From assembly GCF_000428725.1 (NCBI RefSeq), contig NZ_AUAM01000024.1, positions 19,071 to 83,070 on the forward strand: a DNA stretch of 64,000 nucleotides, read 5' to 3'. Below are positions 19,745 through 29,532 of this stretch, piece by piece. Origin of the DNA: Psychromonas aquimarina ATCC BAA-1526 (GTDB lineage Bacteria; Pseudomonadota; Gammaproteobacteria; Enterobacterales; Psychromonadaceae). A program made the translations under genes and the position numbers. The notes beneath the pieces were generated by a model. It worked only from the letters and a program-made list of their open reading frames with translations. It had not been told where the DNA came from and did no database searches. Each line of letters opens with the position of its first letter. Positions within the stretch are counted from its first letter, which is position 1.

Positions 19745-22700
19745 ATGCGGACGGTTATTGAAGGATCATTAATGCGCAAGCGTGCCGTATTGATGCTGCT
19801 GGCTTTTTTATTAACAGCAGGATTAGCCGCATATATCAATATTCCCAAAGAAGCGGATCCGGATGTTCCTATTCCGGTTATTTATGTTTCCGTCAGCCAT
19901 GAAGGTATTTCACCCGAAGATGCCGAGCGTCTGCTGCTTCGTCCCCTGGAGCAGAAGTTACGCGGTCTTGAAGGTATCAAGGAGATGAAGTCGACAGCCA
20001 GCTCCGGGCATGCATCGGTTGTTATTGAATTTTATATTGATGTTGATATAAAAAATGCACTGATAGATGTGCGTGAAGAGGTTAACCAGGCTAAAGGCGA
20101 GCTGCCGCAGGACAGTGATGATCCGATTGTTAAACAGGTCACCCTGGCCAGTGAAAATCCGGCTGTTACTATTCTGCTGTCGGGCAGTGCACCGGAGCGC
20201 GCTTTGATTACCCTGGCCCGAAGCATGCAGGATAAACTTGAAGGTTTGGCGGAAATTTTAGAGGTCAATATCGGCGGCGACCGTGAAGATATGGTGGAGA
20301 TTTTAGTTGATCCGCTGCTGATGGAAAGTTATCAGCTCAATATGACTGATATTTATAATCTTATTTCGCGTAATAACCGTCTTGTTGCCGCCGGGACTAT
20401 GGATACCGGCAAAGGACGTTTTCCTATTAAGGTACCTTCGGTATTTTCAAGTGTAAAAGATGTGATGTCTATGCCGATTAAAGTCTCGGGTGATAAAGTG
20501 ATTACCTTTGCTGATGTGGCAAAAATCCGCCGTACTTTCAAAGATCCATCTAGTTTTGTGCGGGTAAACGGTCTGCCGACGGTCTCATTGGAGGTGGTCA
20601 AACGTCCGGGTGAAAATATCATCCATACTGTGGATAAAGTGAAAGCACTGATCGCAGAAAATCAGACCTTCTGGCCGAATAATATTCAGGTCAGTTATGC
20701 CGGAGACAGCTCTAAAGATGTAAAAACCATGCTTAATGATCTGCAGAACAATGTATTAAGTGCCGTTCTGTTAGTGGTGATTGTGATTATTGCAATTTTA
20801 GGTATGCGCAGTGCCGCCTTGGTTGGAATTGCAATTCCAGGATCCTTTCTCACCGGGATTCTGGTGTTATGGGTATTCGGTATAACGGTAAATATTGTGG
20901 TTTTGTTTGCACTGATTATGGCTGTCGGTATGTTAGTTGACGGTGCCATTGTGGTGACTGAGTTTGCTGACCGGGAAATGAGTGCCGGCGTAAAACGGCA
21001 TAAGGCGTATTTAGATGCTGCTAAACGTATGGCGTGGCCGATTATTGCCTCCACGGCAACGACCCTGGCGGCCTTTGCGCCGTTATTATTCTGGCCGGGC
21101 ATTACCGGTGAGTTTATGAAGTATCTGCCGCTGACCTTAATTGCAACTTTAACAGCATCACTGCTGATGGCGCTGGTTTTTATTCCTGTTTTAGGCAGCG
21201 TTTTCGGTAAAGCTCGAGTACTGAGTAAAAGAGAAAAAAACAATGCAGTGGCTGCTGAAAAGGGGGACCTGTTTACTCTGACCGGCTTTAGCGGTTTATA
21301 TGTAAGAACGCTTAACGGTGCACTTAAAAGTCCGTGGTTAGTTCTGCTGCTGGCTTCTATTATTGCCGTTTCCGGAGTGATGCTGTTTAAGAAGTCTAAT
21401 TTAGGTGTGGAGTTTTTTCCTGAAGTTGAGCCTCCTGGAATCAATGTTAAAGTGCGTTCTTACGGTGATTTTTCTGTTTATGAGCAGGACGATATTATGT
21501 CTTCCATTGAACAGAAAATATTACCGCTAAGCGATGAAATCGATACCCTGTATGTAAAAACGGGAGACTCTTCCGGCGAGATTGTCGGCAGCATGCGTAT
21601 TAATTTACGAGACTGGCAGGATAGACGTAGTGCCGATCAGATTATTGCTGATATTCAGGCGCGTACCGAAAATATGCCCGGCGTTGAAATTGAACTGAAA
21701 AAAGATCAGGCCGGTCCGCCGACGGGTAAAGCGCTGCAGATTGAAATTGGTTCCCGCTACCCGGAGCTGCTCCAGGCCGCTGCGGATAAGCTGCATCATG
21801 CTCTGCAGCAGAAACCTTATTTTATCAATATTGAAGACGACGGAGAAAAACCCGGGGTGGAGTGGCAGTTTAAAATTAACCGTGCAGATGCCGCCCGTTA
21901 CGGCGCCGATGCTACCCTGTTAGGCAGCAGCGTGCAGTTTTTAACTAATGGACTTATGTTAGGTACTTATCGACCCGATGATGTTGATGATGAGTTAGAT
22001 ATTCGAGTCCGTTATCCGGAAAGTGAACGCAGTTTAAGTAAACTGGCTGAGCTGCGTTTACAAACTGCCTCCGGGCAGGTACCGGTAAGTAATTTTGTTG
22101 ACTTGTCAGCTTCGCCGAAAAAGGCGGCCATTAAAAAGGTAGACGGGCGTATTGTTATGACGGTTAGTGCGGATCTGGCGCCCGATTATAATTTAAGTAA
22201 GATTTTACCTGAGCTTAAAAAAGAGTTTCCTGACTTAGGTTTAGATCCCCGTGTCAGCTTAAATATAAGAGGGCAGAATGAAGATGAACAGGAGGCCGCC
22301 GCCTTTTTAGAAAAAGCATTTGTGGTGGCACTGGCAGTTATGGCACTGATTCTACTGCTGCAGTTTAACTCTTTTTATCAGTCGTTTCTGATTTTAAGCG
22401 CGGTTATCTTTTCAACTGCCGGTGTATTTATCGGACTGTTTTTAACTCAGAGTGCTTTTGGTATTGTGATGTCCGGTATTGGAGTTATCACCCTTGCCGG
22501 CATAGTGGTTAATAACAATATCGTTTTAATTGATACTTATAATGTATTAAAAGCAAAAGGTTCGAATACTAGAGAGGCGATATTAAGAACCGGGGCGCAG
22601 CGTATTCGTCCGGTATTAATGACCACAGTAACAACCATTCTCGGGTTAATGCCGATGGTATTAAAAGTTAACCTGGATTTCTTTGCGCGCACTGTTGAGT

Positions 22701-22891
22701 TTGGTGCGCCGTCGACTCAGTGGTGGGCACAGCTTGCCACAGCCGTTGCCGGCGGGTTGGCATTTGCGACCCTGCTGACCCTGGTTTTAACACCTTGTCT
22801 GTTAATGATCGGAGCAAATACAAATGTCTGGTTTCGTGCGCTCCGAAGGCAAAGAGCCGCTAAAAGGGCTGAACAGCTAAGCAGCGCCTAA
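19745..22891 (+). CDS. RND family efflux permease (AcrB/MexF-like)
   Basis: 1048 residues with the usual 12 transmembrane pattern: TM1 at about 10-30, two large periplasmic loops, and repeats in the two halves. The relay region reads ALIMAVGMLVDGAIVVTEFADREM; the second half has GIVVNNNIVLIDTYN. It is a proton-driven exporter that works with the preceding adaptor. GAGAGATAATT precedes the ATG. The C-terminal 24 residues, starting TNVWFRALRRQRAAK, are the first unit of the tandem array that follows the gene. Confidence 0.92.
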   Translation: MRTVIEGSLMRKRAVLMLLAFLLTAGLAAYINIPKEADPDVPIPVIYVSVSHEGISPEDAERLLLRPLEQKLRGLEGIKEMKSTASSGHASVVIEFYIDVDIKNALIDVREEVNQAKGELPQDSDDPIVKQVTLASENPAVTILLSGSAPERALITLARSMQDKLEGLAEILEVNIGGDREDMVEILVDPLLMESYQLNMTDIYNLISRNNRLVAAGTMDTGKGRFPIKVPSVFSSVKDVMSMPIKVSGDKVITFADVAKIRRTFKDPSSFVRVNGLPTVSLEVVKRPGENIIHTVDKVKALIAENQTFWPNNIQVSYAGDSSKDVKTMLNDLQNNVLSAVLLVVIVIIAILGMRSAALVGIAIPGSFLTGILVLWVFGITVNIVVLFALIMAVGMLVDGAIVVTEFADREMSAGVKRHKAYLDAAKRMAWPIIASTATTLAAFAPLLFWPGITGEFMKYLPLTLIATLTASLLMALVFIPVLGSVFGKARVLSKREKNNAVAAEKGDLFTLTGFSGLYVRTLNGALKSPWLVLLLASIIAVSGVMLFKKSNLGVEFFPEVEPPGINVKVRSYGDFSVYEQDDIMSSIEQKILPLSDEIDTLYVKTGDSSGEIVGSMRINLRDWQDRRSADQIIADIQARTENMPGVEIELKKDQAGPPTGKALQIEIGSRYPELLQAAADKLHHALQQKPYFINIEDDGEKPGVEWQFKINRADAARYGADATLLGSSVQFLTNGLMLGTYRPDDVDDELDIRVRYPESERSLSKLAELRLQTASGQVPVSNFVDLSASPKKAAIKKVDGRIVMTVSADLAPDYNLSKILPELKKEFPDLGLDPRVSLNIRGQNEDEQEAAAFLEKAFVVALAVMALILLLQFNSFYQSFLILSAVIFSTAGVFIGLFLTQSAFGIVMSGIGVITLAGIVVNNNIVLIDTYNVLKAKGSNTREAILRTGAQRIRPVLMTTVTTILGLMPMVLKVNLDFFARTVEFGAPSTQWWAQLATAVAGGLAFATLLTLVLTPCLLMIGANTNVWFRALRRQRAAKRAEQLSSA

Positions 22892-23443
22892 ATAAGAACA
22901 AACGTCTGGTTTCGTGCGCTCCGAAGGCGAAGAGCCGCTAAAAGGGCTGAACAGCTAAGCAGCGCCTAAATAAATACAAACGTCTGGTTTCGTGCGTTGA
23001 GAAGGCGAAGAACTGTTAACAAGGCTGCACAGCTAAGCAGCGCCTAAATAAATACAAGCATCTGATTTCGTGCGCTCCGAAGGCGAAGAGCCGCTAAAAG
23101 GGCTGAACAGCTAAGCAGCGCCTAAATAAATACAAGCATCTGGCTTCGTGCGTTGAGAAGGCGAAGAGCCGCTAAAAGGGGTGAACAGCTAAGCAGCGCC
23201 TAAATAAATACAAACGTCTGGTTTCGTGCGCTCCGAAGGCGAAGAGCCGCTAAAAGGGCTGAACAGCTAAGCGGAGCCTGAATAAACACAACTGCCGTCT
23301 GGTTTCGTGCGTTGAGAAGGCGAAGAACTGTTAAGGAGGCTGCACAGCTAAGCGGAGCCTAAATAAACACAGCAGCTGTCTGGTTTGCGGAGCTGAAAAG
23401 TCGTAGAAAAGCACAGAAAACAGCAGATTTTGTTTCACAATAA
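22820..23443 (+). repeat. Array of 78-bp units copying the permease 3' end
   Basis: Unit 1 is the 3' end of the permease gene. Five further units start at 22898, 22976, 23054, 23132 and 23210, exactly 78 bp (26 codons) apart. A seventh (VWF codon at about 23298) and an eighth (gtctgg at 23378) follow after small shifts. Each codes for a C-terminus beginning VWFRALRRRR and ending in a stop. Unit 4 has a TGA replacing Trp. Units 3 and 7 have a variant centre (TVNKAA or TVKEAA instead of AAKRAE) with synonymous codons for LR. Unit 8 reads VWFAELKSRRKAQKTADF then VSQ and stop. Confidence 0.92.
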
Positions 23444-23447
23444 TGAT

Positions 23448-23473
23448 CCGCCCGGCAGAGGCTGCCCGGGCGG
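23448..23473. terminator. GC-rich hairpin after the repeat array
   Basis: CCGCCCGG / CCGGGCGG with an inner CAG/CTG extension and one bulged base. No T-run follows, so it may be a Rho-type or mRNA-stabilising end for the RND transcript. Confidence 0.5.
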
Positions 23474-23546
23474 CTTGAAGATAATCCGTATTTCCGGCAC
23501 TCTGTTGCATTATCTCTTCTTTAATGTAGCGAGCTGGTGAATATTA

Positions 23547-24173
23547 ATGCTGAATAAATTTATCTATATTTCCGATATGATCGGCACCGTTTCATGTGCG
23601 GTATCTGGTGTGTTAGTGGCCACTCGCTTACGTATGGACCCTTTTGGTATTCTGGTACTTGCCGGGGTGACGGCTATCGGAGGCGGCAGCGTTCGCGATA
23701 TGCTGATGGGCGCTACGCCGGTTTTCTGGATTATTGATAATAACTATATTTATGTCATTTTAATTACCGCACTGCTGGCGGTTTTATGGCAGCATCGAAT
23801 TCATCGTTTTCCCCCTTTTTTATTACCGGTTTTTGATGCATTCGGTCTGGCTGTTTTCACTGTTGTCGGGGCAGAAAAAGCCCTGGGTCTTGGTTTCAGC
23901 TGGCCGGTTGTGATTGTTATGGGCTGCATTACCGGCGTTGTCGGCGGTATGATCCGAGATATATTAGGCGGCCAGATCCCTTTTGTACTGCAGAAAGAAA
24001 TTTATGCTACGGCTTCAATTTTAGGAGCGGTTTTATATGTAGTCTGCGACTATCTGCAGGCAGATACCATTACAGCGATGAGTATAGCGATACTGGGTAC
24101 TTTATCACTGCGTCTTTCTGCGATGCACTGGCACCTGTCTTTACCTGTATTCACTTCGGACAGAAAAACGTAA
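23547..24173 (+). CDS. TRIC-family cation channel (UPF0126; YadS/YicG-like)
   Basis: 208 residues, seven hydrophobic segments in a 3+3+1 duplicated layout. The two glycine-rich signature turns are GGGSVRDMLMG (first repeat) and GGMIRDILGGQIPFVL (second). Prokaryotic TRIC proteins are potassium-permeable inner-membrane channels; the physiological role is unclear. Single gene, convergent with the rhodanese gene. Confidence 0.85.
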   Translation: MLNKFIYISDMIGTVSCAVSGVLVATRLRMDPFGILVLAGVTAIGGGSVRDMLMGATPVFWIIDNNYIYVILITALLAVLWQHRIHRFPPFLLPVFDAFGLAVFTVVGAEKALGLGFSWPVVIVMGCITGVVGGMIRDILGGQIPFVLQKEIYATASILGAVLYVVCDYLQADTITAMSIAILGTLSLRLSAMHWHLSLPVFTSDRKT

Positions 24174-24190
24174 AGTAGCTTTTCTGTCCG
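24157..24190. terminator. Hairpin between convergent genes, overlapping the TRIC stop
   Basis: Perfect 11-bp stem CGGACAGAAAA / TTTTCTGTCCG (24157-24167, 24180-24190). The left arm lies inside the last codons of the TRIC gene. No long T-run. Confidence 0.5.
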
Positions 24191-24211
24191 GACAAACAAG
24201 TATAAAGGTCG

Positions 24212-24604
24212 TTACTGGGGAGTGCTGATCAGCGGGTAGTTTAGTTCCTGCCACAGCAGCATATGACCGTCTAAATCACTAAGATGTTTAAAGCCTTTAT
24301 TTTTTAAAATATCTGCAGCGACCTGTGCCCGTCTTCCAGAGCGGCAGTAAATCACTATTTCCTGCTCCTTATAATCCTTTATTTTCTGCATTTGATTAAG
24401 CAGCTGATCATAGGGAATATTTACTGCTCCCTGGATATGACCCTGTGTAAACTCACGTGCTGTACGCACATCAAGAAGAATAGGCGCCTGCTGTTTTTTT
24501 ATCTGTTCAAGCAGCGCGCTGGGCTCAATCTGCATTACTTTTGACTGGGCAAACAGACTGCACAGTAATAAAGGAATGATTTTAATTGTGTCGCTAAGTT
24601 TCAT
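24212..24604 (-). CDS. Periplasmic rhodanese-like protein (PspE-type)
   Basis: 130 residues from the ATG at 24604, with AGGGA just upstream; an ATG four codons earlier lacks a ribosome site. N-terminal signal peptide (about 1-22), then a single rhodanese domain with LLDVRTAREFTQGHIQGAVN and the active-site loop CRSGRRAQ. Predicted thiosulfate sulfurtransferase or sulfane-sulfur carrier in the periplasm. Confidence 0.82.
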   Translation of the reverse strand: MKLSDTIKIIPLLLCSLFAQSKVMQIEPSALLEQIKKQQAPILLDVRTAREFTQGHIQGAVNIPYDQLLNQMQKIKDYKEQEIVIYCRSGRRAQVAADILKNKGFKHLSDLDGHMLLWQELNYPLISTPQ

Positions 24605-24852
24605 GTTGTCCCTCATTTAAATGATTATTTAAAAAATGTTAACTGTATTAGCCGCTAATTTTAATTTGATGCGCCTATATCCGGGCAAATTTATTAATAA
24701 GTAATAGGCTTATAACTGTATCTGCAGATTGTATTGTTATATTTTCAGGTTTGACTTTATGTTCAATATTAGCTGCAGGGCCTGGTAAATTATATATTAA
24801 CGGCTCTGTTGTATGAGCAGGGCCAGATTATCATGAATATTCGGAGTAAATT

Positions 24853-26904
24853 ATGTTTTCTACTTCACACGGAAGTCCTGATAAATTAGGTGTAACTTAT
24901 ACTGCTCAGGGGGCAAATTTTTGTATGTATGCCCGTCTTGCCGAATCAATTGAGCTTCTCTTTTTTGACCATAAAGATGCCTTGAAACCCAGTTATACTT
25001 TTAAGCTTTCAGATGTTGATAACCGTACTGCATATTACTGGCATATTTTTATTAGTGATGTAAAACCTGGTCAGCTCTACGGTTTTCGCGTGAACGGCCC
25101 GTACCGTCCGCATTTAGGCTCAAAATTTTCGCCCGAGAAAGTTTTACTGGATCCCTATGGTTTATTAGTTGAACGTGGTGATAACTTTTCCCGCAGCGCC
25201 GCTATTGGAAAGGGCTCAAATGTTGCTAAGTGTTTAAAAAGTGTCGTTGTTGATATTGATGATTATGACTGGGAAGACGATCTACATCCGCGTCATTCTT
25301 TTGCAAGCAGTGTAATCTACGAAATGCATGTCGGTGGTTTTACCCGTCATAAGAGTTCCGGCCTTGCCAAAAATAAACGCGGCACCTATGCCGGGCTGAT
25401 AGAAAAAATACCTTACCTGAAAGAACTTGGTGTTACTGCGGTTGAGTTAATGCCGGTGCATCAGTTTGATCCCAGTGAACATCATGCCGGACTGGTTAAT
25501 TACTGGGGCTACAGTCCGTTGTCATTTTTCTCTGCGCATCGCGAATACAGTTCGGATAAATCGGTACTCGGCCCGGTGAATGAATTTCGCGATATGGTCA
25601 AAGCTCTGCATAAAGCCGACATTGAAGTGATTCTAGATGTGGTTTACAACCATACCGCAGAAGGCGGAGAGGGAGGGCCGAGCTTTTCACATCGAGGTTT
25701 TGACAGCAGTGTTTATTATATTTTATCGGAAGATAAACAGCACTATATGAATTTCAGCGGCTGCGGTAATACGCTTAATGGAACACATTCAGTGGTCAGG
25801 CGTATGATTATTGACAGCCTGCACTTCTGGGTGGAAAAGATGCATGTTGACGGTTTCCGTTTCGATTTAGCATCAATCTTATCCCGCGATGAGCTGGGTA
25901 AACCTATGATCAGTCCGCCGACATTATGGAGTATCGATACGGATCCTACTCTTTCGCCGGTTAAACTGATTGCGGAAGCGTGGGATGCCGGCGGCTTGTA
26001 TCAGGTGGGCAGTTTAGCCGGACAGCGCTGGCGGGAGTGGAACGGTCATTTTCGTGATGATGTCAGACGCTTTGTACGCGGTGATAAAGGCATGGTCAGT
26101 AAGTTTGTTTCCCGCCTGATCGGCAGCCCGGATATTTATGGTGCACATAATTATGAGCCTGAAAAGTCGGTTAATTTTATTACCTGCCATGACGGTTTTA
26201 CCCTTAATGACTTAGTCAGCTACAACAATAAACACAATCTGGCGAATGGAGAAGATAACCGTGACGGTTGCGATCATAATTTCAGCTGGAATCATGGAAT
26301 TGAAGGACCGACCGATGACCCTGAGATAACGCGCTTACGTCTGCAGCAGATGAAAAATATGCTCGCAATCACCCTGATGTCATTAGGTACGCCGATGATT
26401 TTAATGGGAGATGAAGTCGGGCATTCGCAGAAAGGTAATAATAATGGTTACTGTCAGGATAATCCGGAGTTCTGGTTTGACTGGCAGAAAGTTAAAAAAA
26501 ACCAGGATCTGTTCCGTTTTACTAAGGCGTTAATTGAGCAGCGGACCCTTAAGGCGAAAGATAGTAATACAGTTTATCGTTATTCTCTGCATGATATTGT
26601 TCAGAAATCTGAACTGCGCTGGCATGGTCTTAACGTTAACCAGCCTGACTGGAGTGATGCTTCTCATGCGATTGCCATGGAAAGCCGTCACCCGCATTCA
26701 CCGGGTGTGACCTATGTAGTTTTTAATGCTTTCTGGAAACCTTTGACTTTTAACCTGCCTAAATCACCAAGCGGTAAATGGCTGCGTATTGTTGATACTT
26801 CTTTAACCGGCGGACTGGATATTCATATAGAGGGAGACAAGGAGCAGTGGTTCTATAGTGAATATATTGTGCAGCCTCGCTCTGTGGTAATTTTGGTTGG
26901 ATAA
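24853..26904 (+). CDS. glgX: Glycogen debranching enzyme GlgX
   Basis: 683 residues: N-terminal CBM48-type beta domain (about 8-140), GH13_11 barrel (about 155-560) and C-terminal beta domain. Catalytic residues are visible: nucleophile D338 in DGFRFDLA, acid/base E375 in LIAEAWDAGG and D447 in FITCHDGFTLNDLVSYN. DVVYNHTAEG is region I. It removes short alpha-1,6 branches left by glycogen phosphorylase (glgP is at 39 kb). Single gene upstream of argA with a 55-nt gap. Confidence 0.93.
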   Translation: MFSTSHGSPDKLGVTYTAQGANFCMYARLAESIELLFFDHKDALKPSYTFKLSDVDNRTAYYWHIFISDVKPGQLYGFRVNGPYRPHLGSKFSPEKVLLDPYGLLVERGDNFSRSAAIGKGSNVAKCLKSVVVDIDDYDWEDDLHPRHSFASSVIYEMHVGGFTRHKSSGLAKNKRGTYAGLIEKIPYLKELGVTAVELMPVHQFDPSEHHAGLVNYWGYSPLSFFSAHREYSSDKSVLGPVNEFRDMVKALHKADIEVILDVVYNHTAEGGEGGPSFSHRGFDSSVYYILSEDKQHYMNFSGCGNTLNGTHSVVRRMIIDSLHFWVEKMHVDGFRFDLASILSRDELGKPMISPPTLWSIDTDPTLSPVKLIAEAWDAGGLYQVGSLAGQRWREWNGHFRDDVRRFVRGDKGMVSKFVSRLIGSPDIYGAHNYEPEKSVNFITCHDGFTLNDLVSYNNKHNLANGEDNRDGCDHNFSWNHGIEGPTDDPEITRLRLQQMKNMLAITLMSLGTPMILMGDEVGHSQKGNNNGYCQDNPEFWFDWQKVKKNQDLFRFTKALIEQRTLKAKDSNTVYRYSLHDIVQKSELRWHGLNVNQPDWSDASHAIAMESRHPHSPGVTYVVFNAFWKPLTFNLPKSPSGKWLRIVDTSLTGGLDIHIEGDKEQWFYSEYIVQPRSVVILVG

Positions 26905-26959
26905 GTGACAACTTATTGATAAAGTAAAACAAAGGGGTATGTCTGATACAGGAAAATAA

Positions 26960-28294
26960 ATGCAAGTTGTTAAAGATTCTACGCAGTTAGTTAACTGGTT
27001 CCGCAGTTCGGCACCTTATATCAATGCTCACCGCCATAAGACCTTTGTATTAATGGTCGGCGGTGAGGCATTAGAAACCGATAATTTCCAGCATATTATT
27101 AACGATATTGCGCTTCTGAACAGTTTGGGCGTTAAGCTTGTTCTGGTGCACGGCGTACGTCCGCAGATCCAGAAACAACTGGATAGGCATGGTCACAGCA
27201 GTCAGTTTCACCATGATCTGCGTATCACAGATGATCAGAGCCTAATGCTGATTAAACAGGCGGTCGGTGCGGTGCAGATTGAATTACAAGCTCGTCTGTC
27301 GATGGGCTTAGCAAATTCTCCGATGCAGGGAGCCAGTATACGCACTGTTATCAGCAACGTGGTTACAGCGCAGCCGATCGGTGTTAAAGACGGCGTTGAT
27401 TACTGTCATGCGGGCAAGGTCAGAAAGATCGATGTTGACGGTATTAAAGCTCAGTTAGAGTCAGGGGCAATTCCGGTTATTTCTCCACTTGGTTTTTCAG
27501 TGACTGGAGAAGTATTTAACCTGTTAGCCGAAGAGGTGGCGACGCAGGTCGCTATTGGTTTAAATGCCGATAAATTGATTGGTTTCTGCTCTAATACCGG
27601 GGTATTAGATGCTCAGGGGCGGGTGATTTCTGAGCTTTTACCGGAGCAGGCACAGTATCATATCGATCAGCTGGAAGCAGAGGACGGAGAAGCATCCGGA
27701 ACACTACGCTTTTTACGTGCTGCCGTTGCCGCCTGTAAAGCTGATGTTACCCGCAGTCATTTGATTAGTTATTACCAGGAAGGTGCGCTGCTTAAAGAGC
27801 TGTTTACCCGTGACGGCGTTGGTTCGCAGATTGTGAAAGAGAGTTATGAACGCATTCGAACTGCAACTATTGATGATATCGGCGGTTTGTTAGAGCTTAT
27901 TGAACCGCTTGAAAAACAGGGCATCTTAGTTAAACGTTCGCGCGAACTTTTAGAAAATGAGATTGAGCATTTTCAGATTGTTGAGCGTGACGGTATGGTC
28001 ATAGGCTGTGCCGCATTATATCCTTTTAAAGATGAAAAAATGGGCGAACTGGCATGTTTAGTCAGTCATCCTAAGTATCGGCGCAGTGCAAGAGCTGACA
28101 ATTTAGTCGAGCATGTCGAGCGTAAAGCCAGAGAGCTTGGTTTAGATGCGGTGTTTGTATTAACCACGCAGAGTATTCACTGGTTTAGAGAGCGCGGCTT
28201 TGACTTTGTTGATATTAATGATTTACCGACAGCTAAAAAAGAGATGTACAACCTTAAGCGCAATTCAAAAGTACTGCTGCGCAAAATCCGCTAA
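26960..28294 (+). CDS. argA: N-acetylglutamate synthase ArgA
   Basis: 444 residues (E. coli 443). An amino-acid-kinase-like domain (about 1-285; VLVHGVRPQIQKQL) binds the arginine feedback inhibitor. The C-terminal GNAT domain (about 297-444; LACLVSHPKYRRSARADNLVEHVE) transfers acetyl from acetyl-CoA to glutamate. First step of arginine synthesis. No ARG box is evident in the short upstream gap. The TAXI gene follows by 28 nt. Confidence 0.95.
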   Translation: MQVVKDSTQLVNWFRSSAPYINAHRHKTFVLMVGGEALETDNFQHIINDIALLNSLGVKLVLVHGVRPQIQKQLDRHGHSSQFHHDLRITDDQSLMLIKQAVGAVQIELQARLSMGLANSPMQGASIRTVISNVVTAQPIGVKDGVDYCHAGKVRKIDVDGIKAQLESGAIPVISPLGFSVTGEVFNLLAEEVATQVAIGLNADKLIGFCSNTGVLDAQGRVISELLPEQAQYHIDQLEAEDGEASGTLRFLRAAVAACKADVTRSHLISYYQEGALLKELFTRDGVGSQIVKESYERIRTATIDDIGGLLELIEPLEKQGILVKRSRELLENEIEHFQIVERDGMVIGCAALYPFKDEKMGELACLVSHPKYRRSARADNLVEHVERKARELGLDAVFVLTTQSIHWFRERGFDFVDINDLPTAKKEMYNLKRNSKVLLRKIR

Positions 28295-28322
28295 ATTGTG
28301 ATTATCACCGGAGGCCTTACAT

Positions 28323-29321
28323 ATGAAGGAACATGTGAACATGCAGCTGCCGAGAAAGTTATTTAAAACAGTAAGTTTAAGCTGTTTTCTGTTTTTTTTC
28401 TCCTTACCTTATGCGCTGGCTGAGACACAATATGTGACTATCGGTACCGGCAGCATAACCGGTGTTTATTATCCGACCGGCGGGGCAGTCTGTCATCTAA
28501 TTAATGAAATAAAAGACAGTGAAAAAATTCACTGTGAAATTAAAAGTACTCCGGGCTCTATTTATAACTTAGCAGGGATCCGCTCGGGAGAACTGGATCT
28601 CGGGGTTGTTCAGTCTGACTGGCAGTATCATGCTTACAGCGGCACCAGCAGATACGCAGAGCAGGGCAAGTTTTTTACATTACGTTCACTGTTTTCAGTA
28701 CATGCAGAGCCTTTTACTGTATTAGCCCGGGCTGATGCAAATGTTAATCATTTTGAAGATTTATTAGGGAAACGTATCAATATCGGCTCACCGCGTTCCG
28801 GGCAGCGGGCGACAATGGATATGCTGCTGGATCTTTACGGCTGGAAACTGCAGGATTTTGCAGCTGTTTCCGAGCTCAACCCCAGCGAGCAGGCTAAAGC
28901 TTTGTGTGATGATAAAGTCGATGCGATAATTTATGTTGTCGGCCATCCTAACAGTTCTATTAAAGAAGCTTCGGGTGCCTGTCAAACTAAACTGGTTAAT
29001 GTCTCCGGGGATAAAATTTCCTCTTTGATAAATACCAGGAGCTATTATCGTAATGCGGTCATTCCTGGAGGAATGTACCGGGGCAGTGACCAGGATACTA
29101 CTACTTTTGGTGTAGGGGCGACTATTGTAACTACGACACTGCTGCCTGAAGAGGCCGCTTATAATCTAGTCAAAGCTGTATTTGAAAATCATGGCCTGTT
29201 TGTACAGCTTCACCCGGCTTTCCAGGACTTAAATAAAAACGGTATGGTTAGTGACTCCTTAACCGCTCCCCTGCATCCCGGCGCGGTTCGTTATTATAAA
29301 GAAGCCGGATTAATGAAGTAA
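28323..29321 (+). CDS. TAXI family TRAP transporter binding protein, copy 1
   Basis: 332 residues; signal peptide about 1-36 (ends YALAE). The mature N-terminus YVTIGTGSITGVYYPTGGAVCHLIN is typical of TAXI proteins, which capture the substrate in the periplasm for a TRAP permease. GGAGG lies 8 nt before the ATG. It is clearly homologous along its whole length to the next gene. A hairpin terminator follows, so this copy may be expressed separately from the rest. Confidence 0.9.
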   Translation: MKEHVNMQLPRKLFKTVSLSCFLFFFSLPYALAETQYVTIGTGSITGVYYPTGGAVCHLINEIKDSEKIHCEIKSTPGSIYNLAGIRSGELDLGVVQSDWQYHAYSGTSRYAEQGKFFTLRSLFSVHAEPFTVLARADANVNHFEDLLGKRINIGSPRSGQRATMDMLLDLYGWKLQDFAAVSELNPSEQAKALCDDKVDAIIYVVGHPNSSIKEASGACQTKLVNVSGDKISSLINTRSYYRNAVIPGGMYRGSDQDTTTFGVGATIVTTTLLPEEAAYNLVKAVFENHGLFVQLHPAFQDLNKNGMVSDSLTAPLHPGAVRYYKEAGLMK

Positions 29322-29341
29322 ATTCTCCTCTGAAAATTATT

Positions 29342-29370
29342 AATCACCTGCATTATGCAGGTGATTATTT
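29342..29370 (+). terminator. Terminator between the two TAXI genes
   Basis: Perfect 11-bp stem AATCACCTGCA / TGCAGGTGATT (29342-29352, 29356-29366), 3-base loop, short T-run after. Confidence 0.7.
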
Positions 29371-29532
29371 CGCCATAATTGAACTGCCTCGATCCCAGTT
29401 TCAAGCAAAGAAACTTGCCTAGAGCCGATAAAATCGCCATACTGCGCGATTACTTTTGACCATATACACATATCGTCAACTAAAAATGTAGGGATCCACG
29501 TTGTACAAGTGGTTTGTTTATAAAAGGGAATA

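Noticed and set aside
22892..23443. CRISPR array or REP cluster
   Set aside because: The 78-bp units have no unique spacers and each aligns end to end with the permease 3' coding sequence.
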